A DNA stretch of 64,000 nt from Bartonella vinsonii subsp. vinsonii. GTDB taxonomy: Bacteria; Pseudomonadota; Alphaproteobacteria; Rhizobiales; Rhizobiaceae. The DNA lies in NCBI RefSeq assembly GCF_902825235.1, contig NZ_CADEAJ010000001.1, forward strand, positions 127,096 through 191,095, in the 5' to 3' direction. Position numbers and translations under genes: made by a program. Shown piece after piece: positions 1-10,491 of the stretch. Numbering within the stretch: position 1 is the first letter of the stretch; the number at the start of each line of letters is the position of its first letter. Below the pieces are notes generated by a model. That model did no database searches. It saw only the letters and a program-made list of their open reading frames with translations, and was not told where the DNA came from.

Positions 1-300
1 CGTCCACTTATTCCAGGTTGTGTTATTAATGTTTGCCCCATCGGTGCTCTGATTATGGAAGATGACGGTGGTAAAGATGAAAAAATTATTGCTATCCCTA
101 CTCCAAAATTAACAAAACGTTATATCAATATTCATAACTATACAGATCTTCCCGAAATCACACTAAAGCAAATTGAACATTTCTTTGAGCATTATAAAGA
201 TCTTGAACCTGGGAAATGGGCTAAAATTGAAGGTTGGCGTGATAAAGATTTCGCATGTGAATTGATTAAGCAAGCTATTGAGCGTAATAAAGAAATATAA
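1..300 (+). CDS. ppa: Inorganic pyrophosphatase, C-terminal part (5' end outside window)
   Basis: The reading frame is open from base 1, so the start lies upstream of the window. The 99 visible codons match the end of family I soluble inorganic pyrophosphatase, which hydrolyses PPi to phosphate in the cytoplasm and pulls biosynthetic reactions forward. The visible part begins [13 protein letters not shown], continues with an acidic segment [11 protein letters not shown], and has the family's typical ending in which the protein packs around [13 protein letters not shown] and the conserved Lys-rich helix. An ATG at 55 is internal, not the start. A strong hairpin follows 15 bases after the stop. 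The neighbouring gene converges from the other strand. Identification is confident; the metal-binding Asp residues of the core lie in the missing part. Confidence 0.93.
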   Translation, partial: RPLIPGCVINVCPIGALIMEDDGGKDEKIIAIPTPKLTKRYINIHNYTDLPEITLKQIEHFFEHYKDLEPGKWAKIEGWRDKDFACELIKQAIERNKEI

Positions 301-314
301 CTTTTCCAAAGAAT

Positions 315-340
315 AAAGCCTATTTTTTTAGATAGGCTTT
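315..340. terminator. Bidirectional hairpin terminator between ppa and the DUF167 gene
   Basis: A 9-bp perfect stem AAAGCCTAT / ATAGGCTTT encloses an 8-base loop. It is T-flanked on both sides and sits between two convergent stop codons, so it can end transcription from either strand. Confidence 0.75.
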
Positions 341-663
341 TATTTTGAAGTCTTATCTTCTAAAGATTGCCATATCTGCTTTAATTCTTCCAAGTGTGTT
401 GAAAAATAAAGCTGCTTGTAACGGGATGCGGCGCCACATTTCAGAGAAATACAAGAAGATGGAATTTTCCATTGCTTTGCTAAAAATTTAATGAGAGTCC
501 TATTTGCCTTTCCATCTTCAGGTATAGCACGAAGGCGTATAGCCAAATACTGCTTTCCATCATCTCTGCACTCAACCCCCATTATTCGATCAACACAAGC
601 CTTTGGAGTGAGATGGACAAATAAAATCAAGCCACGCGTGTCATCTTGATAAAACATCTTCAT
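340..663 (-). CDS. DUF167 (YggU-type) family protein
   Basis: A 107-residue protein of the DUF167/YggU family, small cytoplasmic alpha/beta proteins of unproven function. Family features seen are the central LAIRLRAIPEDGKANRTLIKFLAKQW block (the DGKAN turn is diagnostic) and a preceding beta strand beginning LFVHLTPKA. Length is normal for the family. It lies 18 bases downstream of the yggT-family gene on the same strand, a pairing common in proteobacteria, which suggests co-transcription. No catalytic residues are known for the family. Confidence 0.85.
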   Translation of the reverse strand: MKMFYQDDTRGLILFVHLTPKACVDRIMGVECRDDGKQYLAIRLRAIPEDGKANRTLIKFLAKQWKIPSSCISLKCGAASRYKQLYFSTHLEELKQIWQSLEDKTSK

Positions 664-681
664 TCATCTCATCTCGTCTTT

Positions 682-975
682 CTATAGATACATGCCTGCA
701 TAAGCGTGCCACATGAAAGTACGAAGAAAATAAATAATTATAAACACTACAATAGGTGAAATATCAATTGTTCCAAGATTTGGCAAAAACTGCCGGATAC
801 GACTTAAAACTGGCTCCGTAAGCTGATGCAGAAATTTCCCTATCAAAACAACAAAACGATTGCGTGCATTTATGATATTAAATACATAAAGCCAAGAAAA
901 AATGACACTTGCAATTAAAACATCTATATAAATATTGAAAATGAGATCAATCACTCGAAGCAATGCATAAACCAT
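682..975 (-). CDS. YggT family integral membrane protein
   Basis: A 97-residue hydrophobic protein with two membrane segments, about residues 8-30 and 67-88. Between them is the loop [20 protein letters not shown], whose EP-x-L-x-x-I/P-R pattern marks the YggT family. Family members are inner-membrane proteins linked to osmotic tolerance and, in some bacteria, to cell division or photosystem assembly; the role here is unknown. It is the upstream partner of the DUF167 gene. The 350 bases upstream hold no gene, so its promoter probably lies there. Confidence 0.85.
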   Translation of the reverse strand: MVYALLRVIDLIFNIYIDVLIASVIFSWLYVFNIINARNRFVVLIGKFLHQLTEPVLSRIRQFLPNLGTIDISPIVVFIIIYFLRTFMWHAYAGMYL

Positions 976-1289
976 GCTTTATTATTCCTCTTTCAATCAA
1001 AGAAACAGAAAAGCGTAAGAGCTATCATTAAAATAAATCTGTTTATCAAATAATAGTTTTATACCCCAGCGTTCTTTTTTCTATGAATAGAAAACCAAAC
1101 ATCCCTATTCATCATCTCTATATTATAATGATGATGAACCTTATAAACAAATATGAAAAACAAGGAATAGCTTATCAAAATAAAAGCAACAGCGAATAAT
1201 CTGAAAACTTTCAAAAAAGACCCTCAACATTCTTTACACAATAATTACGTCTTTAACCGTAAGCATGTTATAAAAAACGTTTAAACTAA
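976..1289. other. Intergenic region without a recognisable gene
   Basis: About 310 bases of AT-rich DNA between yggT and the ialB terminator. I see no open frame with coding character. It probably carries the yggT promoter. Confidence 0.5.
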
Positions 1290-1312
1290 AAACGGCCTTT
1301 AAAGGCCGCCTT
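1290..1312 (-). terminator. Terminator downstream of ialB
   Basis: A perfect palindrome CGGCCTTTAAAGGCCG at 1293-1308 is followed, reading the minus strand, by TTTTT. It begins about 20 bases after the ialB stop, giving a typical rho-independent terminator for the ialA/ialB unit. Confidence 0.75.
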
Positions 1313-1328
1313 TATTGTATTTTCAAAA

Positions 1329-1889
1329 TTATTTCTGCAAAGTAGTCAAACGGTTAAGGGCATTGCTAAAACCATTGAGCTGAACGAACAAATCATTCAA
1401 AGGTGGCTCACCTGGAGCAGCAATTGTCATAGCTAACTTCAAATGCTTTCCAGAACGTAAAGCCGCCACGTGATTTTTATCAAACACTATAGGAACAACG
1501 CAACCTGCTGGTACACAAGTCCGAATACCGGTTTCGATAGCAGCTTTTCCTTCATCAACTTGTAAACGAACAGGCTTAGAAACCAAAATGCCAAAAGGAA
1601 CCGTTAAATTACCAGATACCACACCATCAGCATTGAGAATAACATTCATAGCTACAACAACACGCCCCTGATCATTTACCTCTTGACGGTGCATGAAACA
1701 AACTTTCTTTCCCTCTTGTATACCACAATTAATAGTCCACAAGCCATAGGTTTCAGCCAAAGAAGAAGCACCATTTGGCAATGTAGCCGCTGCATTTTTT
1801 GTTTCAGCAGCTTTTGGACCTGATGCAAATGCTACAGAAGAAATACTCAAAAGAGTAAAGGCTATAAGTAAATTAAATAACTTTTTCAT
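1329..1889 (-). CDS. ialB: Invasion-associated locus B protein (secreted, IalB family)
   Basis: A 186-residue exported protein of the IalB family. The chosen ATG at 1889 starts a clean signal peptide, MKKLFNLLIAFTLLSISSVAFA, with cleavage probably after AFA; a longer frame back to 1955 adds only 22 residues in front of the signal and is unlikely. The mature part has the family's WTINC...KVCFMHRQ pattern near residues 50-70 and a later Cys pair (TCVPAGC). IalB is known in Bartonella as an envelope or outer-membrane protein that helps entry into erythrocytes; its biochemistry is unknown. It lies 110 bases downstream of ialA on the same strand, the classical ialAB arrangement. Confidence 0.92.
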   Translation of the reverse strand: MKKLFNLLIAFTLLSISSVAFASGPKAAETKNAAATLPNGASSLAETYGLWTINCGIQEGKKVCFMHRQEVNDQGRVVVAMNVILNADGVVSGNLTVPFGILVSKPVRLQVDEGKAAIETGIRTCVPAGCVVPIVFDKNHVAALRSGKHLKLAMTIAAPGEPPLNDLFVQLNGFSNALNRLTTLQK

Positions 1890-1999
1890 TTTATATTCCA
1901 GTTCTTTACATAAAAGAGAAACACGCTTATTATCTTTAAATAATACACATAACATAAAGCATTCTTAATAAAAAAGAGCTTTCCATAATTATATAGCCT

Positions 2000-2524
2000 T
2001 TATAATCGTTTAAGGCTACCTCGAAATTCGTTGACGACTTTCCTATAAACATGCTTTTTAAACGAAATAACAATCGAAGGAAGGGTTTCCAAATCAACCC
2101 ATTTCCACTGGTCAAATTCCGCTTTATTACCATCTGGTGGGGGATTAGTTGCGATTTCAGAGAGATCCCCTGTAAATTGAAAAGCGAACCATTTTTGCAT
2201 TTGTCCACGATATTTATTGTTTAATGTGCACCCAACAAGTTCTTGTGGAAAATCATAATGAAACCAATCCTTTGCTTCCTTAATCAACTCTACCGAGAGG
2301 ATACCTGTTTCTTCGTAAAGTTCACGACGTGCAGCATTTAATGGCTCTTCATCCCCATCTATCCCTCCTTGAGGAAGTTGCCAACGGTGAGACATCTCAG
2401 TATCGGCATGAGCGCACGTTATTAAACGACGCCCTACCCAAACTTTACTTGCATGATTAAAGACAACAATTCCAACGCCTTTCCGATAAGGAAGGGTTTT
2501 TAAATTAATCTCTGTATCATTCAT
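2000..2524 (-). CDS. ialA: (Di)nucleoside polyphosphate hydrolase / RNA pyrophosphohydrolase (IalA)
   Basis: A 174-residue Nudix hydrolase. The complete Nudix box G-x5-E-x7-REUxEExGU is visible around residues 50-72: a GGIDGDEEP start and a RELYEETGI end, which bind the catalytic divalent metals. The rest fits the RppH/NudH/IalA subfamily, including the N-terminal LPYRKGVGIVV and WQLPQGG segments. The family hydrolyses Ap4A-type dinucleotides and removes pyrophosphate from mRNA 5' ends. In Bartonella it is the invasion-associated locus A gene. It lies between ctpA and ialB on the same strand. Confidence 0.93.
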   Translation of the reverse strand: MNDTEINLKTLPYRKGVGIVVFNHASKVWVGRRLITCAHADTEMSHRWQLPQGGIDGDEEPLNAARRELYEETGILSVELIKEAKDWFHYDFPQELVGCTLNNKYRGQMQKWFAFQFTGDLSEIATNPPPDGNKAEFDQWKWVDLETLPSIVISFKKHVYRKVVNEFRGSLKRL

Positions 2525-2560
2525 TCAATTATCCCCAGCATAAGCTGCACATATTTTTTC

Positions 2561-3871
2561 TTACTTTAAAATATCTTTATGAGGATCTGGTGGAAATGCT
2601 GCATGTGCCATCTCACCCCGTAACAACTTATAAGCCTCATGCAATTGCACATCATCCTTAGGGTCCTGCGGAACAAAAGCGGCTGATCCGGAACCTTTAT
2701 TGTTTTCCCGCTTCCCTTTAATATGTCCTTTTAATGTAGATTCACCAATCTTTACATCATAGCCTTTATATTTTTCAGGGAGTGGTTGCTCTACAATAAT
2801 ATCAGGTGTGATCCCAGTTCCTTGAATTGAAGTGCCAGACGGCGTGTAATAAAGTGCTGTTGTTAAACGTAAAGCACCATTTTCACCTAAGGGGATAATC
2901 GTTTGAACAGATCCCTTACCAAAAGATTGCGTCCCTAAAATTGTAGCACGGCGATGATCTTGTAAAGCACCTGCAACAATTTCAGAAGCACTTGCCGAAC
3001 CACCATTAATGAGCACAATAAGAGGTTTTCCATTGATGATATCCCCTGGCTTAGCATCAAATCTCGTTACATCACTCTTCTTACGCCCACGGGTCGATAC
3101 AATCTCACCTTTATCAAGAAAGGCACTCGAAACACTTACAGCTTGGTCTAAAAGACCACCAGGATTAAGCCGTAAATCCAGAACATATCCCTTCAACTTA
3201 TCTTGAGGAATTTTCGACTGAACATCTTTAATCGCAGCCTGCAGATTGCCAAAAGTCTGCTCAGAAAACTGAATAATTCTTACATAGCCAATATCATCCT
3301 CAACGCGATATTTCACCGCCTTTACTTTGATGATATCACGAACAACCTTAATTTCGAGTGTCTTATCAACACCAGAACGAATGATTGTCAACATAATTGG
3401 TGTTCCAGGAGCACCCCGCATCTTACTAACAGCTTCATTCAATGTTAGACCATTCGTCTGTACGCCATCAATTTTTGAAATGAGATCCCCTGCCAAAATA
3501 CCTGCTTTTGAAGCAGGTGTATCGTCCATTGGAGAAACAACTTTAATTAAGTTCTTTTCCATGGTTACTTCAATACCAAGACCTCCGAATTCTCCCTTTG
3601 TAGAATCGCGCATCTCCTTGGCTTCTTGCGCATTCATATAAGAAGAATGGGGATCAAGTGATGTCAGCATCCCATTGATAGCATTTTCAATAAGTTTTTT
3701 ATCATCTGGAACCGTCACATATTGCATACGTACGCGTTCAAAGATATCGCCAAATATGGCTAGATCTTTGTACACATCACCTTCATTATTGGCAGCAACA
3801 GACTGCACCATAATCATTGAACAGGCGCCGAGAAATACCCCAGCGACCAAAAGAATAACTTTACGAATCAT
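2561..3871 (-). CDS. ctpA: Carboxy-terminal processing protease (S41 family)
   Basis: A 436-residue periplasmic serine protease. An N-terminal signal or anchor (residues 1-27, containing GACSMIM) is followed by a PDZ domain around 85-170 and the S41 catalytic domain. The catalytic Ser lies in GGSASASEIVAG and the general-base Lys in GTQSFGKGSVQ, both intact. C-terminal processing proteases trim or degrade envelope proteins, often peptidoglycan hydrolases, and are activated through the PDZ domain. The start overlaps the end of the upstream EnvC-like gene by 11 bases, implying translational coupling; a cell-wall regulator next to a Ctp protease makes functional sense. It is also associated with ialA/ialB downstream. 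Confidence 0.94.
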   Translation of the reverse strand: MIRKVILLVAGVFLGACSMIMVQSVAANNEGDVYKDLAIFGDIFERVRMQYVTVPDDKKLIENAINGMLTSLDPHSSYMNAQEAKEMRDSTKGEFGGLGIEVTMEKNLIKVVSPMDDTPASKAGILAGDLISKIDGVQTNGLTLNEAVSKMRGAPGTPIMLTIIRSGVDKTLEIKVVRDIIKVKAVKYRVEDDIGYVRIIQFSEQTFGNLQAAIKDVQSKIPQDKLKGYVLDLRLNPGGLLDQAVSVSSAFLDKGEIVSTRGRKKSDVTRFDAKPGDIINGKPLIVLINGGSASASEIVAGALQDHRRATILGTQSFGKGSVQTIIPLGENGALRLTTALYYTPSGTSIQGTGITPDIIVEQPLPEKYKGYDVKIGESTLKGHIKGKRENNKGSGSAAFVPQDPKDDVQLHEAYKLLRGEMAHAAFPPDPHKDILK

Positions 3872-5147
3872 TTTGGTTCCTTCTTGTTTTTTCAGTACGC
3901 CACCAAGGAGTTGGATTTACAGGCTTCCCCTGTTTTCTAAACTCAATGTAAAGCATTGGAGCAGTTTTGCCTATATCCAATGCAACACTGTTCGCAATAA
4001 ATTGCATTCCCATTGTTCCAAGAGGTTCACCTGCAAGAACAAACTGCCCTTGAGTAACATTGATTCTCGACATTCCAATAAGAACGATATGATAACCATT
4101 TCCAACATTGAGAATAATTAATTGTCCATAAGAACGAAATGCTCCAGCAAAAGCAACAAAAGCATCAGCAGGTGATATAACAATAGCGGATGCTTCTGTT
4201 TCAATCATTTCACCAAAGCGTGTCAACTGCGAATTATTATGAACATGTTGCACTCTTTTTCCCAAAACAGGTAAAAGCAAAGAGCCTTTTCGGCTTTCAA
4301 AATTGGACTGCTCCAATAATTGTAAATTTTTCTTTACCTGTATTGATGTATCAGAATTAAGTTTTGATTGACGATCAAGCTCTAAAATCAATTCCTCCAA
4401 AGATTTCGCTTTTTTAGCAAGAATAATGTTTTGTTGTTTCTGCTCTGTAAGTTCTTTTTCTGATTTTTTTTGTAACTGTGCTTTTTTATCTAATAAAAGC
4501 TCTAAACGCTTTCGCTGTTCTGCTTGATTTTGCATATTCGTTTTTAACGCTGTGTATTCTGTAGCAATTGAATTGGTCAAATTGGTCAACGCCTTCAGAG
4601 TTTCTGTTAAAGCCTGTGTTTTTTCTTGCATTTGAGATACAACACCCCCTAATAAAACAGAACTTCGTATAGAAGCTGACACATCCTCGGGCCGCAGCAG
4701 AAGAGCAGGAGGTGGATTTAATCCCATACGTTCTAAAATAGCAAGAGCTTCGGCAAATTCAGCACGCCTATTTTTCAAATTTTTATGAACTTGTACCCGC
4801 TGTTCTATCATTTTTTTTAGCTTTTCTTCCCTTTCAGCAATATCATTTGCTGCTGCACGTTCTGCTTTAGCAGCTTTTATGAGTGCATCGCTTAATGCAT
4901 GCTGATCTTTCTTTAAACGCTCAACTTGACGCGTAAGAAAAAGAACACGCTCACGCGAGAGTGAAATATTTTGGTGAGTTTCTATCAATGCTTTATGTGC
5001 TGCTTCTACATTATTTATTGTATCTTCAGCATGCGATACAGAAAAGCATCCCCCCATAATGCTCAAAAATAGCACAACAAATACCACGCATTCCTCATAT
5101 AAATGTCGCATCTTTCTATGAAGAAGCTTCTTCATTTGTCCAATCAT
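3861..5147 (-). CDS. EnvC-like murein hydrolase activator (degenerate LytM/M23 domain)
   Basis: A 428-residue exported protein. A signal peptide (to about residue 40, ending SVSHA) is followed by long coiled coils, residues about 45-275, rich in K, E, Q and L, and a C-terminal LytM/M23 fold around 300-420. The M23 metal ligands are not visible: where active enzymes have HxH the sequence reads MLYIEFRKQG, and the region VGNGYHIVLIGMSRINV lacks the usual HxxxD set. This is the EnvC pattern, in which the inactive domain switches on amidases at division sites. It overlaps ctpA by 11 bases. The exact start is unsure; an in-frame ATG lies at 5135. Confidence 0.8.
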   Translation of the reverse strand: MIGQMKKLLHRKMRHLYEECVVFVVLFLSIMGGCFSVSHAEDTINNVEAAHKALIETHQNISLSRERVLFLTRQVERLKKDQHALSDALIKAAKAERAAANDIAEREEKLKKMIEQRVQVHKNLKNRRAEFAEALAILERMGLNPPPALLLRPEDVSASIRSSVLLGGVVSQMQEKTQALTETLKALTNLTNSIATEYTALKTNMQNQAEQRKRLELLLDKKAQLQKKSEKELTEQKQQNIILAKKAKSLEELILELDRQSKLNSDTSIQVKKNLQLLEQSNFESRKGSLLLPVLGKRVQHVHNNSQLTRFGEMIETEASAIVISPADAFVAFAGAFRSYGQLIILNVGNGYHIVLIGMSRINVTQGQFVLAGEPLGTMGMQFIANSVALDIGKTAPMLYIEFRKQGKPVNPTPWWRTEKTRRNQNDS

Positions 5148-5243
5148 TCAGCATCATCGCATAAACTAACGATGCTTTAAATGATGTCCGCTAAAACAAT
5201 ATTAATAAATATATCAATAGGTGCTAAAAATTGCACAAAAATA

Positions 5244-5726
5244 TTAATAACGATGATACGGATGATTGCTTGCAATTGTTACAGCACGATAAAGCTGTTC
5301 TGTAAGAAGTATGCGCGCAATTTGATGCGGCCACGTCATCAAACCAAAAGACAAAAGAAAATCAGCACGTTTCCTTATCTGATCATTATGCCCATCAGGA
5401 CCTCCTAAAGCAATGATAAGATCACGGACACCTTCATCACGATAAAAACCCAATTTTTCAGCAAAAGCAGATGATGAAATCGACTTTCCACGTTCATCCA
5501 ATACGATTAATTGACACTTCTCAGGCAAAAAGTCAATAAGCTTTTTTCCCTCTTCTTCCATACGCTGACATGCTGTCTGAGCACGACTTTCTGATATCTC
5601 CTGTATTTTTTTTAAATGAAATCCTACACTTCCAGAACTTTTAGAAAAACGATCCAAATAATGGTGAACCAATTTGTGTTCTGCTCCCTTCTTCATGCGA
5701 CCAACAGCAAAAATAGAAATTTGCAT
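5244..5726 (-). CDS. rlmH: 23S rRNA (pseudouridine1915-N3)-methyltransferase RlmH
   Basis: A 160-residue SPOUT-fold methyltransferase that methylates pseudouridine 1915 in helix 69 of 23S rRNA using S-adenosylmethionine. Diagnostic segments are MQISIFAVGRMKKG at the N-terminus, LIVLDERGKSISS in the middle, LIIALGGPDGH (cofactor knot), and the C-terminal LLTEQLYRA...NHPYHRY. I chose ATG 5726 rather than the TTG at 5741 because GGAG lies 9 bases upstream of it and the family starts there. The stop of rsfS is one base upstream, so the two are probably translated together. Confidence 0.95.
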   Translation of the reverse strand: MQISIFAVGRMKKGAEHKLVHHYLDRFSKSSGSVGFHLKKIQEISESRAQTACQRMEEEGKKLIDFLPEKCQLIVLDERGKSISSSAFAEKLGFYRDEGVRDLIIALGGPDGHNDQIRKRADFLLSFGLMTWPHQIARILLTEQLYRAVTIASNHPYHRY

Positions 5727-5727
5727 A

Positions 5728-6171
5728 TTAATGATCTCCAAAGAGAACCGACTTTGTATTGTTTAAATCTGGAACAAGCCACATTTTTTCTAAATTGTAA
5801 AAGAGACGAATTTCTGGACGAAAAAGATGGACGATAACATCACCTGTATCAATCAATACCCAATCACCTCCCACAAGCCCTTCTACCTTTGCAAGACCGT
5901 ACCCACTGTCTTTCCAAGTGCGTAATAAATGGTCAGCAACAGCAGTTACATGACGTTGTGAGTGTACTGAAGCTATTACCATGTAATCAGCCAAAGATGA
6001 CTTACCTTGAATATCAATAGAGAGGATATCTTCTGCCTTCATATCCTCTAAACTCTTGAGAATAATTTCAAGACCATCACTGGCAGAAAAGATTTTTTTT
6101 TCTGTTGCAGAGGCAATACCGTAAGTGTGTTTTTGTGCGACGTTTTCCAGACTAATATCCTTTCTTATCAT
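5728..6171 (-). CDS. rsfS: Ribosomal silencing factor RsfS
   Basis: A 147-residue member of the RsfS/Iojap family, which binds ribosomal protein L14 and blocks subunit joining when nutrients are short. Typical segments are the central SSLADYMVIASVHSQRHVTA, VEGLVGGDWVLIDTGDVIVHLF, and the end RLFYNLEKMW. About 25 N-terminal residues precede the conserved domain, so an internal start cannot be ruled out. It sits between nadD and rlmH, the conserved order in Rhizobiales. Confidence 0.94.
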   Translation of the reverse strand: MIRKDISLENVAQKHTYGIASATEKKIFSASDGLEIILKSLEDMKAEDILSIDIQGKSSLADYMVIASVHSQRHVTAVADHLLRTWKDSGYGLAKVEGLVGGDWVLIDTGDVIVHLFRPEIRLFYNLEKMWLVPDLNNTKSVLFGDH

Positions 6172-6212
6172 TTGAAATATAGAAAAAAGAGAAGCAGAAT
6201 CTTATAAAATGT

Positions 6213-6839
6213 TCAAGAAAAATCATTCTCCTTTAAACGAAGACTCGTTGAAGACTGAAAAGACAAAGGTCCATGTAAATAAGTCCAAGCTGGTGGTTTC
6301 ATAAAAGGTAATCGTATACTTTCTCTCTCATCTAAACGAAAAGAACGGTAAATGTGTGCCATGGGAGAAGAAAGTGCTGGCATATGCACAAAAGGACGAT
6401 CAATAATCGCAACAGGAAGCATAGATATGATATCATGCCATCGATACCAATGATGAAACGTTGCAAGACTATCTGCACCCATAACCCATACAAAACGTAC
6501 TCCACGGTGATGTGCAAGAATATAAGAAATTGTATCTACTGAGACTTTACTGCCTATCGCCTGTTCAAAACCCGTTATGCGAATCTTCGGATGATTAATG
6601 CGTTCAATACTTAAACGCATCCTTTCATCTAAAGACGGTAAATGTGTATGGTCTTTTAAAGGGTTTCCTAGAGTAACCATCCACCATAATTGATCAAGAC
6701 ATAAACGCCGAATTGCGATCTTCGCAACAAGAAGATGCCCATCATGCGGTGGATTAAAAGATCCACCAAAAAGACCCACAATATTGGACCTTTCAACATA
6801 GGGCATGCGATTTTTCCAAGGAAAAAATGGATTTTTCAA
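6213..6839 (-). CDS. nadD: Nicotinate-nucleotide adenylyltransferase
   Basis: A 208-residue nucleotidyltransferase that converts nicotinate mononucleotide and ATP to deamido-NAD in NAD synthesis. The signature [15 protein letters not shown] (ATP-binding HxGH-type motif) is near residue 25, [13 protein letters not shown] carries the usual middle motif, and SSTSLR near the end matches the SST-x-LR motif. The start overlaps the end of proA by 4 bases (ATGA), so the genes are coupled. Confidence 0.94.
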   Translation of the reverse strand: MKNPFFPWKNRMPYVERSNIVGLFGGSFNPPHDGHLLVAKIAIRRLCLDQLWWMVTLGNPLKDHTHLPSLDERMRLSIERINHPKIRITGFEQAIGSKVSVDTISYILAHHRGVRFVWVMGADSLATFHHWYRWHDIISMLPVAIIDRPFVHMPALSSPMAHIYRSFRLDERESIRLPFMKPPAWTYLHGPLSFQSSTSLRLKENDFS

Positions 6840-8104
6840 GGTCTAACCTGTCCATTTCCTTTGATGTGGTACTGAAATGATGTTAGTTGTTCAACACCTA
6901 TCGGGCCACGCGCATGCATTTTTCCTGTTGCGATACCAATTTCCGCCCCAAAACCAAATTCACCTCCATCAGCAAATTGTGTAGATGCATTATGAAGCAA
7001 AATAGCTGAATCCAAACGGTTAAAAAACATTTTCACCACCTTCATATCTTCAGCTATAATTGACTCCGTATGCCCCGATGAATAACGTTGAATATGCGCA
7101 ATAGCCCCCTCAATACCTTCAACTGTTTTTACAGAAAGAATGGCATCAAGATATTCGTGCGACCAATCTTCTTCCGTAGCCAATTTAGCATCTGGCATAA
7201 AAAAAACAATATCCTCTGTTGCACGAATTTCACACCCCTTTTCCTGTAATGCAGTCAGAACAGGAAGAAACTTTTTTAATGCTTTGCGGTCAATAAGAAC
7301 TGTCTCAACAGCACCGCATATACCTGTTCGACGCAACTTTGCATTTAAAACAATATTACGCGCCATATCTAAATCTGCTGATTGATCAATATAAATATGA
7401 CAGAGCCCCTCTAAATGCGCAAAAGTTGGAACACGTGCATCAGACTGAACACGTGCAACGAGGCTTTTCCCACCACGGGGGATAATAACATCAATCGTAC
7501 CATCCAAACCCTTGAGCATTTCTCCAACAGCACCACGATCTGTCGTTCCAACCATTTGAACAGCATCTTTAGGAAAACCAGCTTCCTCCAATCCCTTCAC
7601 TAACGCTGAATGAAGAGCGTGAGCAGAATGAAAACTATCTGAACCACCCCGTAAAATTGCAGCATTTCCGGACTTCAAACATAAAGCACTTGCATCAATT
7701 GTAACATTTGGTCGACTTTCATAAATGATGCCAATAACACCAAGAGGTGTACGGACACGGCTAATATGAAGCCCATTTGGACGGGTCCATTCACTCATCA
7801 CTTGTCCAATAGGATCAGGAAAACCAGCAATTTGGCGTACACTCTCTATGATTGCACACAAACGCAATTCATCTAATTTGAGCCGATCAACCATCGCTGC
7901 CTTTAAATTATTATTAACAGCATTCTCTAAATCTTGACAATTAGCTCGTAAGATTTCAACTGAATGCGCTTCTAAACTTAAAGCTATCATTTCTAATGCT
8001 TTGGTCTTTTGTTCAGAAGACATAACAGCTAATACCGTCGCGGCATGACGTGCTTTTCGCCCCATATCCTTCATTTGTTCTTTTAACACCATACTATTAC
8101 CCAT
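6836..8104 (-). CDS. proA: Gamma-glutamyl phosphate reductase
   Basis: A 422-residue NADPH-dependent aldehyde dehydrogenase family enzyme, second step of proline synthesis (glutamyl-5-phosphate to glutamate-5-semialdehyde). The catalytic Cys lies in [27 protein letters not shown] and [13 protein letters not shown] are further family segments. Full length. The start is either the first ATG at 8104 or MVLKEQ four codons later. It follows proB by 37 bases and overlaps nadD by 4 bases. Confidence 0.95.
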   Translation of the reverse strand: MGNSMVLKEQMKDMGRKARHAATVLAVMSSEQKTKALEMIALSLEAHSVEILRANCQDLENAVNNNLKAAMVDRLKLDELRLCAIIESVRQIAGFPDPIGQVMSEWTRPNGLHISRVRTPLGVIGIIYESRPNVTIDASALCLKSGNAAILRGGSDSFHSAHALHSALVKGLEEAGFPKDAVQMVGTTDRGAVGEMLKGLDGTIDVIIPRGGKSLVARVQSDARVPTFAHLEGLCHIYIDQSADLDMARNIVLNAKLRRTGICGAVETVLIDRKALKKFLPVLTALQEKGCEIRATEDIVFFMPDAKLATEEDWSHEYLDAILSVKTVEGIEGAIAHIQRYSSGHTESIIAEDMKVVKMFFNRLDSAILLHNASTQFADGGEFGFGAEIGIATGKMHARGPIGVEQLTSFQYHIKGNGQVRP

Positions 8105-8141
8105 CCAGTCTGCTAAAATAATAAAAAATAAAAATAATTTT

Positions 8142-9290
8142 TTAAGCAGAATCGGTCATACAGCGTAAAACCATATCATTACGATGGACCATAGCAGAAC
8201 GTGCTTCATATCCAAGTATAGCTTCAATCTCTTCGCTTTTACAACCCATAATACGTATCACTTCATCTTTTCCATAACTCACAAGTCCACGAGCAACCTC
8301 AACCCCATTTGTATCAACAATGGCAACTGTATCTCCACGATTAAACCTTCCCTCAACAGCAACAACTCCTGCAGCTAATAAGGATTTTCCAGATTCAAGA
8401 GCTTTAACCGCTCCTTGATCAATCGTCAAAATACCAGATGGATCTAAATGACCAGAAATCCACGTTTTCCAAGCATTAACAGGCTTTTCACCAGCAGCAA
8501 AAAAACTTCTGCGCTCTCCTCTATCAAGCGCCGCAAGAGGATTCATACGCTTGCCTGAAGTAATAACCATCGCCGTTCCAGCGGAATTCGCTATTTTTCC
8601 GGCATCTAGCTTGGTCTTCATTCCTCCACGAGAAAGCTCTGAAGCAGCCACATCTGCCATTTTTTCGATATCACTCGTGATTGAGGAAATAAAAGGAATA
8701 AATTCAGCTGTTGGATCACGATGGGGAGATTTTGTATAAAGCCCATCAATATCTGATAAAAGTATTAAAAGATCGGACCCCATCATTGTTGCTACTCGTG
8801 CTGCTAAACGATCATTATCCCCATAGCGAATTTCACTTGTTGCAACAGTATCATTTTCATTAATAACGGGGACAGCTCCAAAACGCAAAAGTACATTAAT
8901 TGTAGCACGTGCATTAAGATAACGTCGTCGTTCTTCGGTGTCGAAGAGAGTAAGTAGAATTTGACCCGTTTTTAATCCGTATTGAGCAAGCACATCCCCA
9001 TATGTTTTAGCTAATTCAATTTGTCCCAACGCAGCACATGCCTGACTCTCTTCTAATTTCAAAGCTCCCTTAGGAAGCTGTAGCAATGTCCTTCCTAAAG
9101 CAATAGCACCTGAAGACACCAATAAAATCTCAACGCCTTTTTGATGCAACTGAGCAATATCACTTATCAAACTGTTAAGCCATTCGGCACGTAAACCTGT
9201 CTGAGGGTCAACCAAAAGAGCAGATCCAACTTTGATCACAATGCGTTTATAGTGCTCAAGTTTTTGCAATCCAACGGCCATCTTCATCAA
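8142..9290 (-). CDS. proB: Glutamate 5-kinase with PUA domain
   Basis: A 382-residue enzyme that phosphorylates glutamate as the first committed step of proline synthesis; it is normally inhibited by proline. The kinase domain (residues about 12-265) shows [22 protein letters not shown], and [23 protein letters not shown]-terminal PUA domain (about 285-375) contains [21 protein letters not shown]. It lies 2 bases after the end of obgE and directly upstream of proA, forming an obgE-proB-proA-nadD-rsfS-rlmH unit. Confidence 0.95.
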   Translation of the reverse strand: MMKMAVGLQKLEHYKRIVIKVGSALLVDPQTGLRAEWLNSLISDIAQLHQKGVEILLVSSGAIALGRTLLQLPKGALKLEESQACAALGQIELAKTYGDVLAQYGLKTGQILLTLFDTEERRRYLNARATINVLLRFGAVPVINENDTVATSEIRYGDNDRLAARVATMMGSDLLILLSDIDGLYTKSPHRDPTAEFIPFISSITSDIEKMADVAASELSRGGMKTKLDAGKIANSAGTAMVITSGKRMNPLAALDRGERRSFFAAGEKPVNAWKTWISGHLDPSGILTIDQGAVKALESGKSLLAAGVVAVEGRFNRGDTVAIVDTNGVEVARGLVSYGKDEVIRIMGCKSEEIEAILGYEARSAMVHRNDMVLRCMTDSA

Positions 9291-9292
9291 TC

Positions 9293-10318
<1,026 letters not shown>

Positions 10319-10491
10319 TCACTGAGGAATCAATCCCTCTACCCCTATAGGCAATGCATCAGTTTTACCAGTTTTTCATTATTGACAATAAAAAAACTCT
10401 TAACACTATCGCCAATAGTCGTTTAAAAATACCCTTAACATTAAAACCCATGCAAATAAACTTACTGCTTTTTGAAAAGAAGAAACTATTA

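Noticed and set aside
1936..2208. A 90-codon frame overlapping ialA in another frame
   Set aside because: It lies on the same strand within the well-supported Nudix gene and is a frame shadow.
3861..5147. Active M23 peptidase
   Set aside because: The expected zinc ligands are missing in the C-terminal domain, so an activator role fits better than a hydrolase.
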